Part shown: piece after piece, positions 56,397 through 63,695 of the stretch
How the letters are laid out: each line of letters starts with the position of its first letter
Numbering within the stretch: position 1 is the first letter of the stretch
Translations under genes and position numbers: made by a program
Origin: Perkinsela sp. pyNocScin1
Taxonomy: Eukaryota > Euglenozoa > Kinetoplastea > Prokinetoplastida > Perkinselidae
Reading direction: 5' to 3'
Length of the DNA stretch: 64,000 nt
NCBI GenBank assembly: GCA_964019655.1
Contig: CAXHTR010000008.1
Location: forward strand, 744,001 to 808,000
Notes under the pieces: generated by a model
What the model was told of the DNA's origin: nothing
The model's database searches: none
Seen by the model: the letters and a program-made list of their open reading frames with translations, nothing else

Positions 56397-57473
56397 ATGC
56401 GTAAAACCCAAGCGTGTGTTCACTGGTTTGTACCGAAAACTTATGAATGGAGAAGAGAAAAACCCTTAGAAGCTCCCGAGGATGCTTCGCTAGAAAAGTT
56501 TGTCAACTTTCTCAACAAGATAGAGAGCAGTTCGAACCATGAGGTGCCTATTTTTGATAAAACTATGCTTCGGGTTGCGAAAACGTCCGATGGGCTGCAA
56601 TATCACATATTATCAAATATGCACGCACTTCAGATTTTTGAACTTTCAAAAAAAGAGCCCTGTTTAGTGCCTATAAATGAAATACCCGACCCCAGCCACT
56701 ATAATGTAGATGATAGCTTATGGGATTCCATCAACAATGAAGTTAATCAAGCGAAACTCTGCAAAACTCTGGAGGACAACATCTCTCACGAAAGTATCAT
56801 TTGTTATATTCAAAGCAATATACAGTCAATCAATGCATACAATGGTGATAATCCGAGTATCTTTTTCTCTCTCATGGTAAAGTTTATTGAGCTTGGAACC
56901 AGTTGCCAACATTTATCGGAGATCCTCGAGCATTCCAGCCCCTATGTTCAAGCATTGGCGATAGTCATTGCTCGGTACGTTCTGTCTCCGGAAAGTGTGG
57001 AGGGTCTATTTTCTCACTATCTCATGAAACATCAATCCGACGTAGATGCGTCTGCGCACAGCTTCCTGGAACCTAAAGTGAACATTTTGCAAGACAGCTC
57101 TATATCTATTCGAGATCTCATAGTGAAACTTTCTGGAGAGGATGAATTTCTTGAAGCGTGGTTTCCGATTTACTCCCCCATCGATCAAGATATATTAAAG
57201 ACCAATATCCAGAGTGCGCTTGACGGCAGGCATCGTGTGCAAGATGACCATGGAAGCCCGTCATTGCCATACGGCTTCAATAATGCTCGGTCTTTCTTTG
57301 AATATATCGGCATGTTATCTCCTACAACTGATGTGCGAAAGTCAGAAACATCACAGAGAGATGGAGGACCTGCCATACCAAAATCACGCAGTGCAGAAGG
57401 CTCAGATACTCGTAAAAAGGTAGAAAATTCAAAGACTGATGATATGGACTTTGAAGAGCTTCCGTACTTGTAA
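56397..57473 (+). CDS. Prp38-family pre-mRNA splicing factor
   Basis: A 358-residue protein. Residues about 55-215 follow the Prp38 fold: YHILSNMHALQIFELS, then NGDNPSIFFSLMVKFIELGTS, LSEILEHSSPYVQALAIVIARYVL and SPESVEGLFSHYL. These match the PSxxFCLLYKLxxxxxTxxQ...LLxHxDSPYIRALGFLYLRYxxxPxxLWxW pattern of Prp38A/B with many substitutions. The tail is Ser/Asp/Lys-rich instead of the usual RS tail. Prp38 helps activate the spliceosome as part of the U4/U6.U5 or B complex. Its presence means this organism splices RNA although no intron is seen in this window. Codon use is AT-rich. Confidence 0.75.
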   Translation: MRKTQACVHWFVPKTYEWRREKPLEAPEDASLEKFVNFLNKIESSSNHEVPIFDKTMLRVAKTSDGLQYHILSNMHALQIFELSKKEPCLVPINEIPDPSHYNVDDSLWDSINNEVNQAKLCKTLEDNISHESIICYIQSNIQSINAYNGDNPSIFFSLMVKFIELGTSCQHLSEILEHSSPYVQALAIVIARYVLSPESVEGLFSHYLMKHQSDVDASAHSFLEPKVNILQDSSISIRDLIVKLSGEDEFLEAWFPIYSPIDQDILKTNIQSALDGRHRVQDDHGSPSLPYGFNNARSFFEYIGMLSPTTDVRKSETSQRDGGPAIPKSRSAEGSDTRKKVENSKTDDMDFEELPYL

Positions 57474-57545
57474 AAAAAAGTGCCTTTGTCACCTCTTAAA
57501 TTCGTGGGCAATGCGATTTTCTCTTTTTTGATTTATAAGTACCCC

Positions 57546-57761
57546 ATGGCAGACGAGCCAGTTGATATCAAGAGAGAGCTCGATGAAGAGTGCCTCGCGA
57601 GTGAAAAGTGCCAAAAGAAGCTCTATGAATACGAGCAATGCCTTGAGCGCATCAAGACAGTCGACCCGATGAAGGAGCCTCACTGCTGGGGATGGTACTA
57701 CGAAATCATCCACTGCGTCGACCACTGTGCACATCCAAAGCTATGGAAAAGCCTCAAATGA
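57546..57761 (+). CDS. Cytochrome bc1 complex hinge protein (QCR6/UQCRH)
   Basis: A 71-residue acidic Cys-rich protein, an intermembrane-space subunit of respiratory complex III that helps dock cytochrome c1. The pattern of six cysteines (Cys16, 22, 32, 47, 57, 61), including YEYEQCLERI and WYYEIIHCVDHCAHPKLWKSLK, fits the UQCRH twin-disulfide hairpin CX9C-like layout. The start is the ATG at 57546, which keeps the usual short acidic N-terminus. The frame stays open upstream, but without a suitable presequence. The yeast homologue has a much longer acidic N-terminus; this one is the short form, as in animals and many protists. Confidence 0.88.
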   Translation: MADEPVDIKRELDEECLASEKCQKKLYEYEQCLERIKTVDPMKEPHCWGWYYEIIHCVDHCAHPKLWKSLK

Positions 57762-58065
57762 AGAGAAGCTTCACCATTTGCGCTGAGTGATAACTGATTT
57801 CGAGTAGACTGTACCCAAATCGCACCATAGTGATCAATTTTGCCTTTCGTACACTACAATGATTTGCCAGATCGGCCTTTACACTTCTTCATCCCTTTCA
57901 TGATGAATTAAACCAATGCAACATTAATATACCTTGAATTGGCATGAAAACATCATTTTAATCTGAGTTCTGAAAATTACAGCGCAGTGTAGACGATATT
58001 CAGCTTCAACATCACAGTTTTATTCGCTTATCAATAGATATTGCGCTCGATTTTATGTGTTACAA
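57762..58065. other. 304-bp intergenic gap with weak C/D-snoRNA-like signal
   Basis: AT-rich stretch with no protein frame I can support. On the plus strand it contains ATGATGA at 57900-57906 (C box-like) and CTGA at 57963-57966 (D box-like), about 57 bases apart. A terminal stem is not convincing, so I do not call a snoRNA. Otherwise nothing is seen. Confidence 0.3.
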
Positions 58066-58653
58066 ATGATCCAGAAATCTGCTTTCCTGCTCAGTGTGAG
58101 CGGCCGCTTCCCGTTATATCACCCGAATGCGCTTCCGCTGACAAGCAAGCGAAAATGGTGGGGAAACTGGGGCTACAAGCGGTTTGCTTACAAGCCGCTC
58201 TACGTTGAAAAAATGGGAACGCATGCGAGTCCGCTCAGCGTGGACCGTGAGCTGCTTCAGTATTCCATGGAGTCCGGGGTCCGCCAGTGGGTCATGTACA
58301 GGCGTATACGCTGGGGCCCGACACGTGATCGAACACGCGAGGATCGACTGTTTTTCCTCCGCCGCCGTAGCCGCATGCTGAATCGTGCGTTTAACGGGTA
58401 CATGCACTTTGAAATTCGGAAAACGCTGCAAGAACAGGCCAGCTTGGTCGACAAGTATGGCCAAGCTGCCGTGAACGCTGCGCTCGGCTCGGAGCTCTAC
58501 AACCTCAAGTCAGCGCAGGCCAAGAACACGCTCAAAGGGCTCCAGGCCAAGATCTATGCCCCGCCAGTGGCCCGGCCAGTCATTAAACACGTCATTACCA
58601 TGAAGCAGCGTATCAACGATAGGTTTAACCGACTTCATCGCTATGTTGCTTAG
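58066..58653 (+). CDS. Basic, probably mitochondrial protein, unrecognised
   Basis: There are 195 residues from the ATG at 58066. The N-terminus (MIQKSAFLLSVSGRFPLY) lacks acids and is weakly amphipathic, fitting a mitochondrial presequence. The body is rich in Arg, Trp and Tyr (KRKWWGNWGYKRFAYKPLY, RRIRWGPTRDRTREDRLFF) and ends in basic helices (ITMKQRINDRFNRLHRYVA). This composition is like that of mitochondrial ribosomal proteins or an RNA-binding factor, but I recognise no family. The coding bias is intermediate, between the AT-rich genes before it and the GC-rich genes after it. Confidence 0.7.
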   Translation: MIQKSAFLLSVSGRFPLYHPNALPLTSKRKWWGNWGYKRFAYKPLYVEKMGTHASPLSVDRELLQYSMESGVRQWVMYRRIRWGPTRDRTREDRLFFLRRRSRMLNRAFNGYMHFEIRKTLQEQASLVDKYGQAAVNAALGSELYNLKSAQAKNTLKGLQAKIYAPPVARPVIKHVITMKQRINDRFNRLHRYVA

Positions 58654-58796
58654 TAATCTCGCTGGGCAGTACGAACCGGTGTGTATTGAAGTGCCGACGG
58701 CTTGGCGCGTCGAATTTTTGTGTTTGTAATCATTGTGATTATCATTTTTGCCTGCTTCTCGCATCAATACACTTTCTTCTCACCCTTGATTATTAC

Positions 58797-59099
58797 ATGA
58801 CATCAGGCAATGCCGACAGCGAGTTGTTCCTGGCTTTGTCTGGCGAGCTGAAGTGCGCAGTGTGCACAAACATCTACCGCGACGACCCCTACTCATTCGC
58901 ATGCGGCCACACGCTCTGTAGCGACTGCATGGAAGAGAGCGTTGAGCGGATGGGCGTGTGCCCCTTTTGCCGGGCGAAGATAAGCAAGCGATCCGCCTTT
59001 CGGGTCCCCATGCTCGGCAAGCTTGCGAAGATCATTCGTGACGAGGCTTTCAAATGTAAATGGACAGAGCTGGCCACCCAGTTCGGGTACACGCAGTAG
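58797..59099 (+). CDS. Small RING-finger protein (probable E3 ligase)
   Basis: There are 100 residues from the ATG at 58797. A C3HC4 RING fills residues about 18-60: LKCAVCTNIYRDDPYSFACGH (all first ligands), TLCSDCMEESV and GVCPFCRAKI. All eight zinc ligands are in place, so E2 binding is likely. The C-terminal helix (MLGKLAKIIRDEAFKCKW) is typical after RINGs of the TRIM/TRAF group. It has no second domain and is much shorter than most RING E3s, so it may act in a larger complex. The next gene, 90 bp on, also encodes a RING protein. Confidence 0.85.
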   Translation: MTSGNADSELFLALSGELKCAVCTNIYRDDPYSFACGHTLCSDCMEESVERMGVCPFCRAKISKRSAFRVPMLGKLAKIIRDEAFKCKWTELATQFGYTQ

Positions 59100-59188
59100 T
59101 GTCGATAGTAGTTGTGTGTATTTATAAAATTCTCTATCGAAGTTTTGGCTCCTGCATCTATTTTGACTATTTGTTCGCATATCACACA

Positions 59189-60550
59189 ATGGACGCTAAT
59201 GTTCTGTATCTATGGGAAACGATTCTTGACGGAACGATGTGTGACCTGGCACGGCGGCTCCTGATGCGCGCGCTCCGGACCATGGCCGAAACGCTGTACC
59301 CGGGCATATCCGCCTTTCATTTTCTCGACTGTGTCCCGATTCGAGGCGCCCTGGGGCAGCCGCTCCTCGACATTTACATGTCGCAGACAGACTTGCCCGC
59401 TGCGCTGCTCCAGGGCCTCACGCTCACGCTTTCCCAGGTCGCGCTTCTGGCTTACATCTCCGTTGTCCACGGCTTCAAGTCGACCAGCTTCTTGAAAACT
59501 GTATCGGGCTGCTTCACGGAGCTCATTCAAAAGCTGCGCATCGCCCGCCTCGACGAGGCCTACTGGATTGTCCATTACCTCGGCGACTCGTATATTGCTC
59601 GCTTCATGCGGCTCGTCATCTTCGGCAGCGTCGACAACCCGAGCGAAGCCGTGGTCAGGGACCACCAGCGCTCGCTGCGCACAAAGGACATGGTCTTCCT
59701 CGAGCTCCTCCGCCAGGTCCCCAAGACCATCGCTGACATTGTGCATTTGGTGCGAAAGTACCGCTACTACAACGCAGACGAGAGCAGCCTACTCATCGCC
59801 GCTTATATTACTATGCTCGAGAAATTTCTGTATGTGGGGGGCCTTCTCCTCGGCGGCGTGTTCAGCCCCCGGGGCGCCGACCGCAAGGCGCTGTACGACC
59901 GCTCGCACGACATCGCCTACGTTGTGCACAACATCGGGTACTTTGTGTGGTCCACGCTCGCGCGCTACGCCCTGCGGTCCTACTTTGCGGGAGACAGGGT
60001 CGCGCCGCACGAGCTCATCGGCGAAGAGTTCTTTCTGCAGCATGCCGCGACGCTCTCCTACGACGAAGCCAAAAAAATGCGCGACTCGCTCAAATCGCGA
60101 ATGTACCAGAACGTCGACGGTGAGATGATCGGTGTCTACATCAGCGGCAAGCGGCTCGACTACTCCAACGAGACAATCGAGTACCTCCTCGACAAGCTTA
60201 TACTGCGCATGGAGAACCGCCGGCGGTGGACCCGCGCGCTGTTCCGCTCGAGCGTCGTCACGAAGCCGGCGGAGGACACCTGCTGCATCTGCCTCGAGAA
60301 GTACGCGGCGAACGACGCCGTCATCGTTCTGCCGTGCGGGCACAAGTTCCACGACGGGGAGCTCCTCGAGTGGCTCGAGAAGAACAGCGAGTGCCCGATG
60401 TGCCGCCGCAAGACGGTCGCGCGGTTCCTGCCGTACCGCAAGGTCCTCGCGCACATGCTGCTGATGGTCCCGTCGGTCTTCCCGCTCGTGCGCATACGCC
60501 GCGCGGACTCCCTGCTGTTCCCTAGGTACTTTATGCTCCTCCTCGTGTGA
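59189..60550 (+). CDS. Membrane RING-H2-like E3 ligase candidate
   Basis: There are 453 residues from the ATG at 59189. The N-terminal 290 residues are helical with hydrophobic segments (about 78-100 LLQGLTLTLSQVALLAYISVV, and about 210-235) that may cross a membrane. A RING-like domain lies at about 365-410: TCCICLEKYAANDAVIVLPCGH, KFHDGELLEWLEKNSECPMCRRK. In RING-H2 the residue three after the second His should be Cys (HxxC); here it is Glu, so one zinc ligand is missing. After the RING come about 45 hydrophobic/basic residues. A peroxisomal PEX2/10/12-type protein is an alternative, but I see no PEX-specific motif. Confidence 0.75.
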   Translation: MDANVLYLWETILDGTMCDLARRLLMRALRTMAETLYPGISAFHFLDCVPIRGALGQPLLDIYMSQTDLPAALLQGLTLTLSQVALLAYISVVHGFKSTSFLKTVSGCFTELIQKLRIARLDEAYWIVHYLGDSYIARFMRLVIFGSVDNPSEAVVRDHQRSLRTKDMVFLELLRQVPKTIADIVHLVRKYRYYNADESSLLIAAYITMLEKFLYVGGLLLGGVFSPRGADRKALYDRSHDIAYVVHNIGYFVWSTLARYALRSYFAGDRVAPHELIGEEFFLQHAATLSYDEAKKMRDSLKSRMYQNVDGEMIGVYISGKRLDYSNETIEYLLDKLILRMENRRRWTRALFRSSVVTKPAEDTCCICLEKYAANDAVIVLPCGHKFHDGELLEWLEKNSECPMCRRKTVARFLPYRKVLAHMLLMVPSVFPLVRIRRADSLLFPRYFMLLLV

Positions 60551-60638
60551 ATGCATTTTTCCAAATTGTTTTTGATAAAATTTTCTAGTTTCTAATATTT
60601 CCGATAAAACATTCAGCTTCTCAATTACTGATGCCGTA

Positions 60639-61853
60639 ATGAGTAAAAAGTCGCTGAACGTTGCGCTCGTCGGGCTCTCGACGCTCGGCCACTCCATCGC
60701 GCGGAACATCGCGTTCAAGTCGCGCGCCGCGGTCTACCTCCAGCTCTACAACCCCTCGAACACGCGCAAGATGCGCACCGTGTGCGACGCCATCTGGGAG
60801 GACGGGGCCCAGTGCGCCATCCGCATGCACACTGACAAGCGCACGCTCCTCAAGTGGAGCGACGTCGTCATCTTCGCGACGCCGGCCGCGCTCACGGGCG
60901 ACCTGTTGACGCTTTCCGCGAAATCGGGTGAACACCAGCTGCCGAGCACCGCCGACCTGTCCGTGTCCATGGTGGACGGTGTCCGCCCGGGCCAGATTTT
61001 CATCGACCACAGCGCGAACGATACGGCGGCTGCCAAGGAGGTCGCTGCCGCCATCGCCGCGCGCGGGGGCACCTACCTCGACGTGCCGTACAACGGCAAC
61101 GCCGCGCAGGCGAAGCAGGGCACGCTGACGCTCATGGCCGGCGGCCCGCTCGAGACTTTTAACAAGGTCCTCCCGCTGCTGCGCCTCTACGCGGAGTCCA
61201 TCACGCACCTCGGCGACGTCGGCGCGGGCGTCACTGCCAAGATGATTCTGCAGCAGCTCGTCGCGCTCCACTCGATCGCCGCGGCCGAGGCGATGACTGT
61301 CGCGCACCACGCGGCCATCGACGAGTCGAAGCTCCTGTCGCTGCTCGACGCCTCGTGGGCGAGCTCTGTCATGCTCCGCCGCGACGCGCCGCTCATGGAG
61401 AAACTCCTGCGCAACCCCGACGACGCCCCGCCCGAGGGCGCCTTCTGCATCAAGCACGTCTACGAGGACCTCAAGATGCTCGTGACGAGCGATTCGCTGC
61501 GTCAGAACTTACGAGCAAAGGGCAAGGAGGACCTGCAGCTCCCGTTTACGAGCACTGCTTTTGATATTTTGGAGCAGGTCGTCGACGCTGGCATGGGTCA
61601 GTGCGAGATGGCCGCGCTCGTGCACTTCCTCGGGCTCCAGAAGCAGGCGCCGGTGGCCCCAAGCGTCGAGGCCGCGAAGGAGGAGTCGCGGGACAAAGAG
61701 CCTTTTTGGAAGCAGTACGCGAGAAAGTTTGAGCGCGAGCAGGAAAGTAAGAAGTTTGTCATGTACACAAAGAAGGAGCGCCAGCGCGCGCAGAAGGTGG
61801 CGAGCAAGCTTGCTGATCAGCAGTGGAACCGCGGGAAGAAGGAGGCGTACTGA
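60639..61853 (+). CDS. 3-hydroxyisobutyrate-dehydrogenase-family oxidoreductase with charged tail
   Basis: A 404-residue beta-hydroxyacid dehydrogenase. The N-terminal Rossmann domain begins NVALVGLSTLGHSIARNI (a variant of GxGxMGxxxAxN) and includes FIDHSANDTAAAKEVA (DxSTxxP-like) and the substrate block LDVPYNGNAAQAKQGTLTLMAGG. The second domain carries the catalytic lysine block GAGVTAKMILQQLVA. The family reduces or oxidises 3-hydroxy acids (valine breakdown, tartronate semialdehyde) with NAD(P). Substrate is not predictable. The last 55 residues (FWKQYARKFEREQE, KKERQRAQKVASKLADQQW) are a charged helix not usual for the family. Very strong G/C-ending codon bias suggests high expression. 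Confidence 0.87.
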   Translation: MSKKSLNVALVGLSTLGHSIARNIAFKSRAAVYLQLYNPSNTRKMRTVCDAIWEDGAQCAIRMHTDKRTLLKWSDVVIFATPAALTGDLLTLSAKSGEHQLPSTADLSVSMVDGVRPGQIFIDHSANDTAAAKEVAAAIAARGGTYLDVPYNGNAAQAKQGTLTLMAGGPLETFNKVLPLLRLYAESITHLGDVGAGVTAKMILQQLVALHSIAAAEAMTVAHHAAIDESKLLSLLDASWASSVMLRRDAPLMEKLLRNPDDAPPEGAFCIKHVYEDLKMLVTSDSLRQNLRAKGKEDLQLPFTSTAFDILEQVVDAGMGQCEMAALVHFLGLQKQAPVAPSVEAAKEESRDKEPFWKQYARKFEREQESKKFVMYTKKERQRAQKVASKLADQQWNRGKKEAY

Positions 61854-61944
61854 GTATTTTGTAAGTGATGGAGGGCTTTTGCTCTTGTATCCCTTTAATT
61901 TCAAAAATAAAAATGTTTTCATTATGTTTTTGCTTTAAGTAATT

Positions 61945-62511
61945 ATGCCCACTGACGACATTGACGCACTGCTCGCCAAGAGCATTTTAGCCGACCCGTC
62001 GTTCGCGACCCGCAAGTACGCGCCCTGCGAGGCCGAGGAGCGCAAGCGCAAGAAGGAGCAGCGCCGCGAGCGGGCGAGCCACCTCGAGGGGTGGTACAAC
62101 ATGCGGCGCGTGAACCCGCGGCGCGACGCGGGCCTCAAAAAGGACCTCGAGCTCCTGCAGTACCGCAATTTCGTCGTTGATGAGCGCGCGTACCGCCGCC
62201 CGGACAAGGACGCGCTGCCCAAGTTCGCGGAGCTCGGGACGGTCGTGCGCGATGATCTCATTGACACGCGCAACCTGCCGCGGTGGAAGGAGGGCAAGTC
62301 GCTCTTCGACGAGTGGATGAAGGAGGATGGCCTGCGGTCTGTGTCGAACAAACTGAGCAGTAAAGACATTATTGATGTGGGCTCGTCCGCGCTCAGCCAG
62401 CAGGCGGCGCCGCGGAACCTGAGCGCCGTCATCCCGGCCAAGTACCCCAAGGACGCCCCGAAGAAGAAGAAAAAGGTGAGCAAGCGGAAACTACGGGCGG
62501 ACGACGAGTAA
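61945..62511 (+). CDS. FCF2: Pre-rRNA processing factor Fcf2
   Basis: A 188-residue protein. The Fcf2 domain covers about residues 40-110: SHLEGWYNMRRVNPRRDAG, LKKDLELLQYRNFV, DALPKFAELGTVVRD. It matches the yeast Fcf2 / human DNTTIP2 pattern WYxMPxxxxTxELKxDLxLLxLRxxLDPKRFYKK...LPKYFQVGTVV. Fcf2 is an SSU-processome factor for 18S rRNA maturation in the nucleolus. The C-terminus is a Lys-rich localisation-like tail (KDAPKKKKKVSKRKL). A TTTTTGCTTTAAG tract ends five bases before the ATG. The next genes (Mpp6-like, RPB11, Nol12) are also nuclear RNA or transcription factors. Confidence 0.88.
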   Translation: MPTDDIDALLAKSILADPSFATRKYAPCEAEERKRKKEQRRERASHLEGWYNMRRVNPRRDAGLKKDLELLQYRNFVVDERAYRRPDKDALPKFAELGTVVRDDLIDTRNLPRWKEGKSLFDEWMKEDGLRSVSNKLSSKDIIDVGSSALSQQAAPRNLSAVIPAKYPKDAPKKKKKVSKRKLRADDE

Positions 62512-62613
62512 AGTGTCCGAGAGAGGTATGGGCTGGCCAAACTAAGTGTTTTGTGCGTGATTCACAGATTTTTATTTTCTCATCAAATTTTTTTCTTTGG
62601 ATTAGAATTCCAA

Positions 62614-62997
62614 ATGGATCAGCTCCGATCAATGAAGTTCATGCGCCGCCGCGAGGGCGAGAAGAGCATCGTGCGCGACATCGCGCGCCTGCACGCCTCG
62701 CGGCAGGCCGACGCCGACGTGCCCATCCCGGAGGGCTTCCAGCCGCTCATGCCGATGGAGACAGACACTTTGAAGCGCGACCGCTCTGGCGACGGTGACG
62801 CGGATGATAAAGCCAAAGCTAGAGACACCAAAGATGGCACCACCAGCGGCCCCTGCATCGAAATCAAGGTGCAGCCGGATGGCAAGTCGCCGGCGGTGCG
62901 GAAGGTGCGGGTCTCCTTCGAGCGGTCGTTCGACGCGAAGCTGCACAGCGAGGGCAGAAAAAAGTTTACCCATGCGAAAGATGGGAAGAAGGAGTAG
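62614..62997 (+). CDS. Mpp6-like exosome cofactor
   Basis: There are 127 residues from the ATG at 62614. The first 20 residues contain RSMKFMRRREGEK, matching the Mpp6/MPHOSPH6 signature (MKFMxR) that docks the protein on the nuclear RNA exosome (Rrp40 side). The rest is acidic, then basic and disordered. Human MPP6 also has a second conserved element which I see only weakly here (VPIPEGFQPLMPM). Role inferred: helping Mtr4/Rrp6 trim 5.8S and other nuclear RNAs. It lies between Fcf2 and RPB11 in the same direction. The frame is open upstream, but this ATG starts right at the motif. Confidence 0.65.
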   Translation: MDQLRSMKFMRRREGEKSIVRDIARLHASRQADADVPIPEGFQPLMPMETDTLKRDRSGDGDADDKAKARDTKDGTTSGPCIEIKVQPDGKSPAVRKVRVSFERSFDAKLHSEGRKKFTHAKDGKKE

Positions 62998-63213
62998 ATA
63001 GGGGAGGTAGTCAGGTCAATTTGATCATATGTCGTGTCATTTCGATTTTCTGGCCAGCGCAACGCGGATTTGATTGATTCCTTCAGATTCCTTCTGAATA
63101 TCAATCATTCTTCAGTGGCACGAACCCTACCTTCCTTCTCTCGAAAATTCCATTTTCACCTTCACCTATGCCCAAATTTTCTCTCACTCTTTCTCTCTCA
63201 CTCTTCATACAGA

Positions 63214-63618
63214 ATGAGCTTACACGCTGAGCGCGTCTGGGCGAACGCCATCGACGCGACGAGCCACCTCGACATGCCCGGCGACCCGCCAAAGGTCTCC
63301 ATCGCGCCCGACCACAAGATGCCAAACACCATCTACGCCCAGATCAACAAGGAGGACCACACCATCGCGAACTTGCTGCGCAGCAAGCTCAACGAGGACA
63401 GCAAGGTCGTGTTCGCGGCGTACCAGATCCCGCACCCGACGGAGCCCGTCATCCAGATGAAGATCCAGACCGTCGCGCCGGACGTCTACGGCGCGAGCGA
63501 GAACCTCGGCGACTCCGTCGAGGAGCCCAAGAACGCGCTCTGGCGCGCGACCCGCAGGGCGCTCGAGGACGTCGACGAGTTCGACGCGCTGTTCAAGGCC
63601 GCGTGCGAGTCCCAGTGA
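63214..63618 (+). CDS. RPB11: RNA polymerase II subunit RPB11
   Basis: There are 134 residues from the ATG at 63214. The core matches the RPB11/RpoL-type dimerisation fold: MPNTIYAQINKEDHTIANLLRSKL, NEDSKVVFAAYQIPHPTEPVIQMKIQT. EDHTIxNLLRSxL and VxFAxYxIPHPxE are diagnostic. With RPB3 it forms the alpha-like assembly platform of Pol II. RPC19 (Pol I/III) is the close alternative, but the Pro-His-Pro and length favour RPB11. A tract of about 30 pyrimidine-rich bases ending in ACAG lies just before the ATG. An AATAAA at 63652-63657 follows the stop. Strong G/C-ending codons. Confidence 0.9.
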   Translation: MSLHAERVWANAIDATSHLDMPGDPPKVSIAPDHKMPNTIYAQINKEDHTIANLLRSKLNEDSKVVFAAYQIPHPTEPVIQMKIQTVAPDVYGASENLGDSVEEPKNALWRATRRALEDVDEFDALFKAACESQ

Positions 63619-63695
63619 ATAAGTGGCAGTGGGTGAGTTTTTTTGGAATTAAATAAACTTTCCATTCTTTTCAATTTTCAAAAAATTTACGTGAA

